Positions 11,201 through 21,939 of a stretch of 64,000 nt of DNA are shown here, piece after piece (within the stretch, counting starts at the first letter, position 1; each line of letters begins with the position of its first letter). This DNA is from Aurelia coerulea. Lineage: Eukaryota > Cnidaria > Scyphozoa > Semaeostomeae > Ulmaridae. The notes under the pieces were generated by a model, which was not told where the DNA came from, searched no databases, and saw only the letters and a program-made list of their open reading frames with translations. Made by a program: the position numbers and the translations under genes. The stretch lies in NCBI GenBank assembly GCA_039566865.1, contig CM076947.1, positions 1,743,501 through 1,807,500 on the forward strand, in the 5' to 3' direction.

Positions 11201-11410
11201 ATTTTGGAGTGGTGACGCCTGTGAGGCAATTTCCTACCAAGTGTTTATTACGTGTATAGCTATAAAGAATTTTTTCTGAGAGGCATTTGCTCATTTAGGA
11301 TAATAGCCCACCCATTTAGGATACTAATTCATCTATTTAAGATAATAACCCACCCATTCAATGTAATAAGCCATCAAGTATATGGTCATAACCTACCCAG
11401 TGTTTGTATG

Positions 11411-11750
11411 CGAGGTTGGCCCAGCGGTTAAGGCGCCGGACTCACAACCGCAAGGTCGTGGGTTCGAATCCCACCAGGGTCATACTTGCTGCGAAAGTGT
11501 GAGGAGAGCTGCTAACTCTCTGTAATTCCAGGCAAAGGCAAAAGGAATCACGAGGTGTGGTCACATCGAGAGGAAGGACCGGGGTCGCCCTGGTGGGCCC
11601 GAAACCCATACTTTGCGAGAATAGCAAGTGTATGTGTCTAAAAAGTGAAAGGTTATGTATAACCCGTGTCCCCTGCTGGAAACAAGTCATCTCGAGACAT
11701 TCGCAGGCTAGGCACGTTAAATACAATTACTCACTCACTCACTCACTCAC
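11411..11750 (+). mobile_element. tRNA-derived SINE
   Basis: The head is tRNA-like: an A box TGGCCCAGCGG at 11417-11427 and a B box GGTTCGAATCC at 11461-11471, the correct spacing for an internal RNA polymerase III promoter. The anticodon arm is degenerate, so this is not a functional tRNA. A body of about 230 bp follows, and the element ends in an (ACTC)n tail at 11728-11750. Read backwards, the B-box region encodes VGFEPTT, the well-known spurious peptide made by tRNA-derived repeats. It would be transcribed by Pol III and moved by a LINE. Confidence 0.8.
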
Positions 11751-11837
11751 AATCCTTTATCATTCATTAGGCTGCCGAAATTGCAACAAAAAATGTAGTC
11801 AGGAACTCTGCACTGCTACCCCTATGCTATTTCGACA

Positions 11838-12504
11838 TTACAAAAATGTGCTCAGCTTTCTCTCCCTTGACTTAGACTTCCATAGAACTTTCTCTGAGAC
11901 ACTTGCTTTCTCCACAGGACCTTTCTCTTCAACATTTTTCACAGTAGAAATGTTTTTAACAGGCATTCTGTTATCGCCCTCTGTTACTCTCTGGTTCTGC
12001 TGTTGTGTTGATGAATAAACTGGTGTACTTGTAATTTGAAAACCACCTTGACTATACTGAGAAGCAGCTGGACTAATCATCAAACTTTGTAAATTACCCT
12101 CACTGTGTTGGCGTGGTATGGCTCCCATTGGCATCCTAATAACAGGAGAAAATGCAGTGAAACTGCTGTGGTCATTGTCCAGGAGGTGAGCGTCTTTGAA
12201 TCCTTGGGAGATGTCGGAGAAAAACAATGACCTCTTCGAAGACTTGGTCTTGACACCAATACCAAGTGAGGCAAGCTTGATTTTCCAACACTTTGAGCTT
12301 TTGCAGTGCTGACTGAACTCTCTGCAAACGCCTTAGGCAATCTCGACATATATACTCTGATGTGGGCCTAAGCATTACAACAACTTCTAACTGATTTAGT
12401 GCAGCTTTGGTATCAAATTTTCCATTTCCTTCCAACAAGTTACAATGATGGTGAGTATTACCTTCCCAAGACAAAGTTTTAAAGCACAGAACACAAGAAG
12501 ACAT
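11838..12504 (-). pseudogene. ZAD-like cysteine-rich protein with frameshift
   Basis: Starting from ATG at 12504 the minus strand encodes a cysteine pair CVLC (residues 4-7), an HHHC cluster, then YICRDC (residues 51-56) followed by a helical LRRLQRVQSALQKLKVLEN. Two CxxC pairs about 45 residues apart with a following helix resemble the ZAD-type zinc-binding module used for dimerisation in DNA-binding proteins, a pattern also frequent in cnidarian predicted proteins. Near 12270-12280, after KVLEN, the reading frame must shift by one base to continue into SLFFSDISQGFKDAHLLDND and a Ser/Gln/Thr-rich tail ending at 11838. Either a 1-nt indel in an A-run or a missed small intron explains this. 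No later zinc fingers were seen. Confidence 0.45.
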
Positions 12505-12824
12505 ATTTGCGGCAAAGATAAACAACCTCAATTTCTTCAAACACAGTGATCGTTCGTTGCAACTCAACCATGTGATATGACGTCTTCTCGCTTTGAGGTT
12601 TAGTCGCTTTCGCCTTGCCGCTTGCGGAAGAATAATTTGATAACGAGGCTTTCATTTCTGCTGAGTCATGGAAAGGCTAGACTTTGTTGCACAGACTTAT
12701 ACTTCCGATAGTGCAGCAGATTTTTGAAAAAGTGTTCAAATTTATATAAAAGCACAAAATTTGGCAAATCTGTACAGTTTTTTTAGCTGAACAATATAGG
12801 CTATGGGCCCATCCGAAAATTTCA

Positions 12825-13165
12825 ACATTTTTCATAATGGCGGCATTTTCAAAATGGCAACCATTATTTCAGACAAATTATCATAACTGACTATTACATA
12901 GCCAGAAATGTATGAAACTTTGCAACTTTATGCGATTTGTGTTGTTGACTATGTTCAACAATAAAAACAGTTAAATTAGAGCAATTTTTCCATAATGGCG
13001 GCATTTTCAAAATGGCAGCCATTGTTTTAAACAATTTATCATAACTAACTATTACATCGCCAGAAATGCGTGGAACTTTGCAACTGTATGCGATTTATGT
13101 TGTTAACTATGCTAAGTTAAAATTAGGCCCAAATTTTTCATAATGGCGGCATTTTCAAAATGGTG
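12825..13165. repeat. Tandem ~150-160 bp repeats in left foldback arm
   Basis: Three diverged copies, with CATAATGGCGGCATTTTC starting near 12833, 12991 and 13139. Each unit also carries TATCATAACT and a GTATGCGATTT motif. The mirror-image array in the right arm has four copies (near 15690, 15838, 15983 and 16140), so copy number has changed since the arms formed. Confidence 0.7.
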
Positions 13166-13689
13166 GCTGGCCTTTCAATCAAATGATCAAAACTGATTTT
13201 TGGGGTAAAAGAAAGTTAGAAAATCTACAAAAATGCATATGCTAATAAAGTTGAAGTGATATTTCTAAGATATCTTTAACTCGTTAATCATTTTCTGCAA
13301 TTTCTATGTCTATCAAAATGACGGCTACACATTTCCAACATCGTTTTAAAACTTTTTCTTGACAGTACTTTGTCCTGGAAAAAACCGTGGACGCCAAAAT
13401 GCAGTTTTAAATTGTTATCCTTAATCGCATTCACCCCCACACTTGCATAATGCTGTGCAAACTAAGCCAGATTTGAAGCATTTACACCTTTCTCTGCAAC
13501 CAAATTTGGGACTACAGAAATGGAAAAATGGAAATTTCAAATTCTTCTGGTTGTGTGTGGTGCAATGGTGCAAAGAAAAACAGCCACATACAGCAAAAGT
13601 TTCAAGATTTACACTTCAAGCTACAGTAAATAGACCCAATTTCAAAGGAACTTTCATTGCATTTGGGTCTGGCTAACGGGCTAGCAAAA

Positions 13690-15115
13690 TATTGAAATGG
13701 AATTGATATGGTCAAAGCTGGCCTGGGCCAAGTTAAAAATATACCCTTATTGGAGAAATGGAAAATGGAAATTGATCGAGGGAAGTCTTTTGGCATAATA
13801 CTGATTGAATTCCGTAAGGTTTTTGATACGCTGGATCATTACATCATACAGCTAAAGCTTCAGGGAGTAGGACAAGCAAATGACGTCGCTGAGTGGATAA
13901 AAGATTATTTATCTGACCGACAACTATTTGCTGTGATGAATGAGGAAAAATCAGAACTGCAATGTATCACTCATGGTGTTCCACAAGGATCGCTGCTAGG
14001 CCCACAATTTTTTTCTATATATGTCGAAGATTTTCCTTCTTGCACATCTCAGAGTAAAATAGAGATGCTTGCAGATGATACTATAGCCTACTGCACAGGC
14101 AATTCCATTGATGAGGTGAATGAATCATTGGAGAAAATGTTAAATGATGTTCAAAGTTGGTGCACCAGACATAAACTAACAATACATGCTGGCAAGAAAA
14201 AAGTGTTACTAATCAACAGACAAAAGTTCAGTGGTCATTTGAACGAACTAAACCCGAAGAAACACCAATAGAAAATGTAGCTGAAGCCAAATGCATATTA
14301 TTGCATATTATAGCCAAATGCATGGTGTAAAATTAGATTAAAAGAAAGCTCTCTTGGCAACCACAAATCAACCATATAACCAGTCATTTAATCCAAAGGT
14401 AAAAAAATATCAAAGAGTATGAAGTATCTCCCAAAGGCTTTCTTAGAACAGATTTATTTCAAAACTATCATCCCATCAGTTACCTACTGCTTAGCTGTAT
14501 GGGGAGCATGCAGCGAGAGTCTTTTTTTGGGACATTGAAAAAGTTCACGTGCAGGCTGCAAAAATCATCCATGGCACTACAAGAAGCAATACTAATGAAG
14601 ATATATTACGAAAAGTAAATGGGACCCAATATCATATCTTTATAAAAGAAAACTATTGATCGTCATGCAAACTGCACATCTACAGACAGTGCCTGATTGG
14701 ACTTATGATCTATGCGAGTACAGACAGAACTGAGGCCGGGAGAAAATTGATACGCTAGAGGGGATCATTACTGTGGAACATCCTGAAAGAAGATCAAAAG
14801 AAAAAAATCACTGACTCCTTTAAAAGATCGATCGGGAAGTTCAGAGAACAGTGGCAGAAAATGACCTTTGCTAAGGGCACAGGACAACTTTTAAATAAAA
14901 GATCGGATTTTACGTATTTCTAACGTTCAAGTTTATTCCTAAACTGTATTAACATTTATTTTAATCGTAGATAGCAGGTCCCCATCAGCTGCAAGCTGCT
15001 ATTATTTTAACCATTTTAACCTGCCTCACCAAATAAATATGTCCAAATCAGTAAGTATTTAGTTTTAGCTGATTTGTGAATAAACATCATCATCATCAGC
15101 ATCATTTATGTATGT
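13690..15115 (+). pseudogene. LINE reverse-transcriptase fragment inside foldback element
   Basis: Frame 13708-14271 (187 codons) carries RT palm motif A in altered form (IEFRKVFDTLDH, Asp kept), the GVPQGSLLGP block and MLADDT (motif C). The N-terminal fingers and the endonuclease are missing. After TAG at 14269 further pieces of the same protein appear in other frames, including a LLWNILKEDQKKKITDSFKR tail near 14770-14840 typical of LINE C-termini. The element ends near 15115 with (CAT)n and TATG repeats, plausible as its 3' tail. It is dead. It resembles Rex/CR1/L2 groups; the exact clade is unknown. Confidence 0.75.
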
Positions 15116-16320
15116 ATGTAAGGGTAAAACGATTGATGCGATACCTCCAACGCTAGATGCATTGTTTCAACACATGAGGAGAGCCACACTCAAGAGTATC
15201 ATTTGGAATCGCAGCTTGTCCCCTGTACCGAATGCTTCCATCACCACATGAATGGGTTGGTCCAAAGGGCCCCTTGATAATTGGATGCCAAGGTGGATAG
15301 GCTTCTGATGCTTGCAAAACAAATTTTTGATATGTGGCTGTAGTCCCGAATTTGGTTGCAGAGAGAGGTGTAAATGCTTCAAATCTGGCTTAGTTTGCAC
15401 AGCATTATGCAAGTGTGGGGGTGAATGCGATCAAGGATAACAATTTAAAACTGCATTTTGGCGTCCACGGTTTTTTCCAGGACAAAGTACTGTCAAGAAA
15501 AAGTTTTAAAACGATGCTGGAAATGTGTAGCCGTCATTTTGATAGACAACGAAATTGCAGAAAATGATTAACGAGTTAAAGATATCTTAGAAATATCATT
15601 TCAACTTAATTAGCATATGCATTTTTGTAGATTTTCTAACTCAACCCAAAAATCAGTTTTGATCATTTGTTTGAAAGGCCAGCCACCATTTTAAAAATGC
15701 CGCCATTATGAAAATTTTGGGCCTAAACTTAACTTAGCATAGTTAACAACATAAATTGCATAAAGTTGCAAAGTTCCACACATTTCTGGCGATGTAATAG
15801 TTAGTTATGATAATTTGTTTAAAACAATGGCTGCCATTTTGAAAATGCCGCCATTATGGAAAAATTGGACCTAAATTTAACTTAGCATAGTTAACAACAT
15901 AAATCGCATAAAGTTGCAAAGTTCCACACATTTCTGGCGATGTAATAGCAAGTTATGATAATTTGTTTAAAACAATGGCTGCCATTTTGAAAATGCCGCC
16001 ATTATGGAAAAATAGCTCTAATTTCAACTATTTCTATTGTTGAACATAGTTAACACCACAAATCGTATAAAGTTGCAAAGTTTCATGCATTTCTGGCGAT
16101 GCAATAGTCAGTTATGCTAGTTTGTCTAAAATAATGGTTGCCATTTTGAAAATGCCGCCATTATGAAAAATCTTGAAATTTTTGGATGGGCCCATAGCCT
16201 ATATTGTTCAGCTAAAAAAACTGTACAGATTTGCCAAATTTCGTGCTTTTATATAACTTTGAACACTTTTGCGAAAAAAGCACAAAAATCTGCTGCACTA
16301 CGAGGAGTTGAGTCTGCACG

Positions 16321-17417
16321 CAGGCTACCACAGGCGGTCGGTCAGTATGGAAATGGCAGTTCTCCGCCATGTGAAAGGGCTGATGAATTAAATCAAATTG
16401 AATTTGAACATAATTTCATTTCACTTTGAATTAACTTTCTCGTTTGATTGCATTCGTTTATTTCAAATCGAATAAAACAATCAGAACAGGAAAGAAGGGA
16501 AAATAGTGCTAAATAGAAAAAGAATTAAATTGGAATGAAAAATAAAGACGTGAAGTTAACAATAAAAATATTAAATTAAAAATGGCAGTTCTCGGCCACC
16601 ATGAGCGTGTATGCTGATATGATAGAAAATGCTAGCTAGACTGCAAAAAGAACCATTTGTTGACAAAACTGTTAAAATAACAAAATTGGTATGACTGTGA
16701 CTATGCACTTGCAGTTAACCAAAACAAATGCAACAACTTATTTAACAAACATTTGCGATATGTAACATTATTTGGGAAATCCTTACTACTCCAGCTAATT
16801 CCTTGGGGGTGAATCAAGGACATACACAATTCCATTTGATCTGTAAATAGTTACCTCATTCAACAACAAATAAAACTGTTGGCGAATCTAACTTCATTGG
16901 GGAAACATGTAAAGTTAATGGCAGAGATACAACTATTTAGGTAGTATACAAGATCATCATTTATCACCCAAAGCTTTCTATACTAAACCCCAAATTTCAA
17001 AGCAAAAATGAACCCTTACCTATAGCTTCAACCAAGCTCAAAAGAGGGGTATTCTCTCCAATATAACATTATCATCCACAATCCACTGCCATCTTTGGAC
17101 AAATAGCAACAACAACTACAACAACTAACATTTTTGGCATGAAAAAACTAAGAGTACTGCTGAATGAAGACAAGAATTTCTGTATCATCCAACTGTGCTT
17201 GTAGGCATTCCTGTGCATACTTTGTGTCCTCGCTCGTACATTTCCCTTCGGCTACATTGTTTTGAAATGTTGACTGGATGTAGCTGGAAGAAATCTGCAC
17301 TCAAAAGTATGTTTTATCTGGTTGATTATTGTGAGTAGCCCCCCGTCAAAATGAATGCAACAACTTCAATGACATTTGCACTGATTGCTGAAGCTTGTCA
17401 AAAACCAGAACATTGGC
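16321..17417. other. Non-coding stretch, nothing recognised
   Basis: No supported gene. Begins with a GTCTGCACGCAGGCTA motif that also occurs in the palindrome arms at 25.5 and 25.8 kb, so a repeat boundary lies here. Confidence 0.35.
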
Positions 17418-19399
17418 TTGTACACTTACCTCACATAAGTATTGCACCACCTAACACAAAATGGCGGCCAAAAGTGTCTTTCAACCCAATCAACAAAATT
17501 TGCATAACAAAGTATCAGCATTTAAAGGTTTCCCTACCGGGTATTTTGGCCGGAAAATAATTGTTAATTCCTTGGCTTTTCATTCACAAGTAAAATGAAA
17601 AGTTATTTTGTTGATTTCTTTAATAAATTAGTAAAAACCTTCGAACAACATTGAACAAAATTTTGGCAGCATAGCAGGAGGAGTAGGCCAAAACAAAATG
17701 AGGAACGGATAGATATCTGGGGGCAAGGATAACAAAATTTTAGTGTTTTCAAATTGGGATTCATCAAACTTTATCACCAAGATAAAAGTTTTCCACTCGA
17801 ATGCGACAAAAGAAGAAAATTCAAATAAATAACAAGGCCATCATTCAATGTAACTGAACTTAAATTTGTCTAAGAAGGAGTCAGGTTTAACCCTATTCAT
17901 ACCGGGGGGAGCTTTTTTCGCCCCCCCCCCCTACCAGTTTTTGCTGCGTTATGCTAAAACGACAAGAGCTATAACCACCAGTTTTGGTGACTTTGACTCA
18001 AATTTAATAGGCAATGAAATTCTTAACATTTCATTGTTCTACCTCCGATCATGTGACCACAGTAATACCATATTTGGAGAGTAGTCAACAACAAAAAAGC
18101 TTAAAATGTCTGTAGTTTTTGTGTCGATTGCCTGATCGATCTCAAACATGCACCATTCGATTGAATTTGATGAGTACTTTCATTTGATATATCAATTTTT
18201 CATATTTGCTTATGTCAGCAAAATTTAATATCTATGATGTCACTCACATTTATGACGTCATTTCTCTAATAAAGAAGTATCAAATATAAACTTTTTAGTC
18301 TTATTTGCTTTATCTTATTAATTTGATTCACTTTGAGTCTATATTTGCCAGATAAAAGGACAGGACTGGCAAAAACCTGCGATGAAAGTAAGTGCATGGA
18401 ACAAAGGGCTAATTTAAGACAAATTGTGCTAAAAATAGAAGCTAAAAAATTTTGAAAAGTATATATTTTTGAACTATGACATGTTTCCTACTATTTGAAA
18501 CAAATTTTAAGAAAATCGGTTGAGTGATTGATTAAATAGAATTTTTCTGGTTAAGAAGGTATAAATTTGCCAATTTTCGTCAGTTTTTCGGTTGCCTAGC
18601 AACGAATCACGTGACTTATTAATTGTAATTGTTATATTTGAATAGCCAATTGTCTAAAGAACAATAGGGGTAAGTCTTATTGTTATATATTCTGTAGTTT
18701 TGGAGAAAAACAGGGAGGGGCGAAAAACGCCCCCCCCCCCCCAGTACAAAATACCTAAAAAATCGCCCAGTACAGATAGGGTTAAGAAAACACGCTCCAG
18801 TCACTTGTTAAATTTCAAATTACCTTGAAACTAAATTCAAGCGTAGCAATTTTGTTAAATACATCAAAATCCATATATCAAAGTGTCAACCACTTGCCTG
18901 AAGTCTTCCAGGAAGCAAAATTAATTTTGATATGATAAAAGTGGTATCAAGGACATTGTTACCTTAGAATGGTTTTTTCCCGTTTCTCAGTTGTGTTTAT
19001 CCTTCTTGCATTCCTCGCCGAAAACTTTTGTCATGGCAATAAATTTTGCAGAATCCAGATTTGAAAACTATAAAATGTTGTTTTCTTTGCTCTAAGAAAT
19101 CTATCCGTTTCTTATTTTGTTTTGGCCTACTCCTCCAGCCATGATGCCAAAATCTTGTTCAATGCTGTTCGGAGGTTTTTGCTAACTTATCAAAGAAACC
19201 AACAAAATAACGTTTCATTTTACTTATGAATGAAAAGCAGACAAATTAACAATTGTTTTCCCGCCAAACCACCCGGTAGAGAAACCTTTAAATTATGATG
19301 CTTTTATTATGCAAATTTTGTTGATTGGGCTGAAAGACACTTTTGGGCGCCATTTTGGGTAAGGTGGTGCAATACTTATGTGACGTAAGTGTATAATCT
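17418..19399. mobile_element. Foldback element with ~430-bp arms, split by a TTAA element
   Basis: Left arm 17418 to about 17880 and right arm about 18790-19399 are inverted copies. They share CATAAGTATTGCACCACCT, CAAAATGGCGGCCAAAAG (CGCC in the other arm), TTAAAGGTTTCCCTACCGGG and AGGAGTAGGCCAAAACAAAA. The arms are diverged, with several indels. The centre is occupied by the TTAA-flanked element at 17887-18785. No coding capacity. Confidence 0.65.
17887..18785. mobile_element. TTAA-flanked MITE with G/C-run hairpins
   Basis: Both ends are TTAA followed or preceded by an inverted CCCTAT terminus (CCCTATTCATACCGG on the left; CCAGTACAGATAGGG on the right). Just inside each end lies a run of G facing a run of C across a short loop (GGGGGGAGCTTTTTTCGCCC; GGGGCGAAAAACGCCCCC). 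TTAA target sites are the hallmark of piggyBac and Kolobok transposons, so this is probably a non-autonomous member of one of these. Two partial relatives exist at about 56.1 kb and 63.6 kb. Confidence 0.75.
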
Positions 19400-20225
19400 C
19401 TTCCAGTTTGCCCTTTCTTGCGTCTATGATGCTCAGGAGCGCATCTCTGCTCAACATATGTGTCCCTATGACTACAGCTGAGTGGAGAGTCCTTCCATCT
19501 TTGAACAGCGTTTTAGTCATTCCTGATGAGGTGGTGACCATCACTTCCTTTCATCATGCTTGTTAGATCGAAATGGCTCATGGAATCATAAAAGTCATGC
19601 CAGTTCGCATTATGACCTCTTGTAGCGATGTTTATAATGGCATTATGCTCCTCCTTTACATGTTTCATCATTGGAAGAATTATCACAATAAAATCAAGCA
19701 AAAATCAAGATAGGCCTAAGGCCTATTCAACTGTGGTACTCTTACCAGAGCTGCAAAAGATATTTTCCTTTCTGGGAACCTGGGACAGTAAAAAATGTTC
19801 TGCGAGGTGAAAGTATTGAATACAATAGTTATGTCAATGGTATGCACACATTGGCTGCAAAACATTCTAATCTATTAGGTTTGGGGTAGCACATTTCAAT
19901 GATTGACAGTTGAATCGGTGCTTTCATCTCTATCTGCTAAGCTCCGCATTGTATATCTACTTAAATAGCAAAGTTTAACATGAATAGTTTATTCATTGCA
20001 ATTTGCGTTGGTCAAAGATGTGTTCTTTCTTTTATCATGGTAAAAAGTTTCTTATAAAATGTCGCATTTTAGTTGTTTATTTCTTCCTGTATCATTCTCG
20101 ATCTTTTGGCAAAGATGGCCTCCAATGCGAAAAACCTTAAACAAAAAGCAAGCAACTATGCGATTACGAGTCTAAAAAGTCTAAATCCCAAGTTAACTGA
20201 GTTCACTACAATAAAATCAAAGCAG
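19400..20225. other. Weak minus-strand coding remnants, no supported gene
   Basis: Two minus-strand frames (19293-19544 and 19513-19701) contain stretches such as HVKEEHNAIINIATRGHN and TKTLFKDGRTLHSAVVIGTH that look like worn coding sequence. They are in different phases and one runs into the foldback arm. I recognise no family. The rest is AT-rich and featureless. Confidence 0.25.
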
Positions 20226-20615
20226 TTAGATCTCCATAAATGGAAGGTTACTAGGCTTTTTCATCAGGCAACCGACAACTATCGATCCTCCTTCGTATGT
20301 TTGAAGTTGCTCAATGACTGTCGTTCGGTAAAAGTGCCATGCCGATTTCTTGGATCTCCAGTATCCGTCCATTGCCTCTTTTACTATTGGATCAGAATGT
20401 GCCAAGTTAGGACCGTTTACTGCAATCTTGAATTCCTCAGTTGCATTTCCTTCATCAAGATTTCTTCGCTCATCGAAATGATTTTCAAATACTGATACAG
20501 TAGACTCTAACACGGATTCACAAGAATACTTTATACACCTAACTGCCATTACTTGTAGCAGCATTTCTATGTCTCGAAAAAGATCTCTTTGTGGGTCAAA
20601 GAACATCTTCAGCAA
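20226..20615 (-). CDS. Fragment of a transposon-associated protein of unknown family
   Basis: A 129-codon minus-strand frame with clear coding character: LLQVMAVRCIKYSCESVLES, then FKIAVNGPNLAHSDPIVKEA and GYWRSKKSAWHFYR. I have an impression of similar 'VESVVESW...INGP-x-L-x-x-x-D-x-IV-x-x-A(M)-x-x-YW-x(n)-WHF' segments as a recurrent C-terminal region in cnidarian predicted proteins, probably tied to mobile elements, but cannot name it. No start or splice context decides the ends. A plus-strand frame across the same region is a shadow. Confidence 0.45.
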   Translation of the reverse strand: MLKMFFDPQRDLFRDIEMLLQVMAVRCIKYSCESVLESTVSVFENHFDERRNLDEGNATEEFKIAVNGPNLAHSDPIVKEAMDGYWRSKKSAWHFYRTTVIEQLQTYEGGSIVVGCLMKKPSNLPFMEI

Positions 20616-21475
20616 GGTTTTTGGTCCATAACTTTTAGTTCAGCAACAGAATACCATTTAGTCCCTTTTTCAAGTCACCTCAGGAATTCCTTATGCTGAT
20701 CAAGTAGCAATTGATTGGATACATCGTTTAATGAACGAACAGGAACTTCTTAAATTTGAAAAAAAGTGTTGCTTTGCCACAGTATCAATGTCAGCCTGTA
20801 GAATTATTACTTGTTATGGCCCCTGACGTGTTGGAACATTTGCAAAACACCTTTTACTAAGAAGAATGTTTTGGCCTATCTCAAAAAAGCAACCTGTGTC
20901 TTTTGAAGATAACGCCTGGCCTATCCGGCGTGTTCCCCAAGATGGAGCTCCGCATTATTGATTTTCGTCTTATGGAAAAGTCAATGACGCGGAACAACAG
21001 ATCACAGAGATTAATTTCCACGGTTCCGCGGAATTTTTATGTTCCGCGTTGTTGACCTGGCCCTTCTTTTCAATACATCTAAACAGGAAGGAGTCCCATG
21101 ATTTATCGAGATTATCTGAACAATTTTATAGAAGCAGTCCAAACAGCCAACCACAACTACCACAACAATGGTGAAACAACCACAACCACCAACATCAAAG
21201 TATCAATAAACCGAAAGATACCGATGGAAAGCTAGACAATATGTGTAACCAACTGGATACATTGATGTCCCTGCTGAAAGCCCAAATGTTAACCTTGGTA
21301 GTGTGACAGGTTTATTGTTTTATTAACTTATTTTCAAAGACAAAATTTGCATAATATTATTTAACATATCTCCCAAGTTTTACTAGTAAAGCTTTTTCCG
21401 AATTTTTACTGGCAGCTAAAGCCTTAATTACATCAGTTAATTTTACCCAGCACTTCAATATGCAGCATAAATCAG
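20616..21475. other. Non-coding stretch, nothing recognised
   Basis: No supported gene. A short A/C-rich stretch near 21140-21200 (ACAACCACAACCACC) is low complexity. Confidence 0.35.
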
Positions 21476-21935
21476 TTAAAAGTTTAACATGGAACATTCA
21501 AGGACTTCAAAGTAAAACTCTGGGAAACAAGCGAGCACATCTAGACTCACAGGACAACACACGACAACACAGAAAACATCACAAACAAATTGCAAAATGG
21601 TAACTCCAATTAAATCTTCCTCACATAATGGTACAAGCTTTATATCTTCATTTTCCCAATCTTCCATCAATTTATAATTTAAAACATCATCCACATCATC
21701 ATACTTGATCTTAAAAAATGGATTTTTCCCTGATTCACAAGACAGAACTGTTCCATAGTACCATCTTTCCTGACCCCATTCATTCAAAAACCGATGACAA
21801 ACACGCTTCCCGACCAACTCTTCAGCGCATGACACAACTGGTAAAAACTTATCAACACCTTCATCAACTTTTCTTGTCGTTTGCTGCTTTCTCTGATGTA
21901 ATGCTCGCTTTTTGCAAATATTTTTCTTTCTCCTT
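21476..21935 (-). CDS. Tudor/chromo-like domain exon
   Basis: The minus-strand frame is open from a stop near 21940 down to 21476. It begins with a very basic region (ICKKRALHQRKQQTTRKVDE), then ELVGKRVCHRF, ERWYYGTVLSC, FKIKYDDVDDV and LMEDWENEDIKLVP at about 21600-21830. The order 'GKRV-x-H-x-F ... W-Y-x-GTV ... Y-D' fits a small beta-barrel of the Tudor/chromo-barrel type that often binds methylated histone tails. After EEDLIGVTI the frame becomes hydrophobic and probably runs into an intron. In cnidarians such modules also occur in large transposon-derived proteins. Ends uncertain. Confidence 0.5.
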
Positions 21936-21939
21936 TAAA

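Larger units (their letters stand above)
12690..16320. mobile_element. Large foldback (long inverted-repeat) element with LINE inside
   Basis: The left arm (about 12690-13520) and the right arm (about 15342-16320) are inverted copies over most of their length. Outer parts share GTGCAGCAGATTTTT and CTATGGGCCCATCC; inner ends share CTTTCTCTGCAACCAAATT. Each arm contains tandem repeats of about 150 bp that start with CATAATGGCGGCATTTTCAA (three on the left, four on the right). The centre holds a LINE fragment and, beside the right arm, a short minus-strand frame. Overall this looks like a foldback-type DNA element. Target duplication was not resolved. Confidence 0.65.

Noticed and set aside
11411..11482. 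Functional tRNA gene
   Set aside because: A and B boxes are good but the anticodon stem does not pair and the sequence continues as a SINE body.
11442..11726. Minus-strand ORF ending in VGFEPTTLRL
   Set aside because: Antisense translation of the tRNA-derived SINE; a known annotation artefact and not a gene.
16163..16429. 88-codon plus-strand ORF
   Set aside because: Begins within the foldback arm and has no similarity I can see to a protein family.
20073..20495. 140-codon plus-strand ORF
   Set aside because: It overlaps the better minus-strand frame with conserved-looking motifs and shows low-complexity, hydrophobic content at its end.
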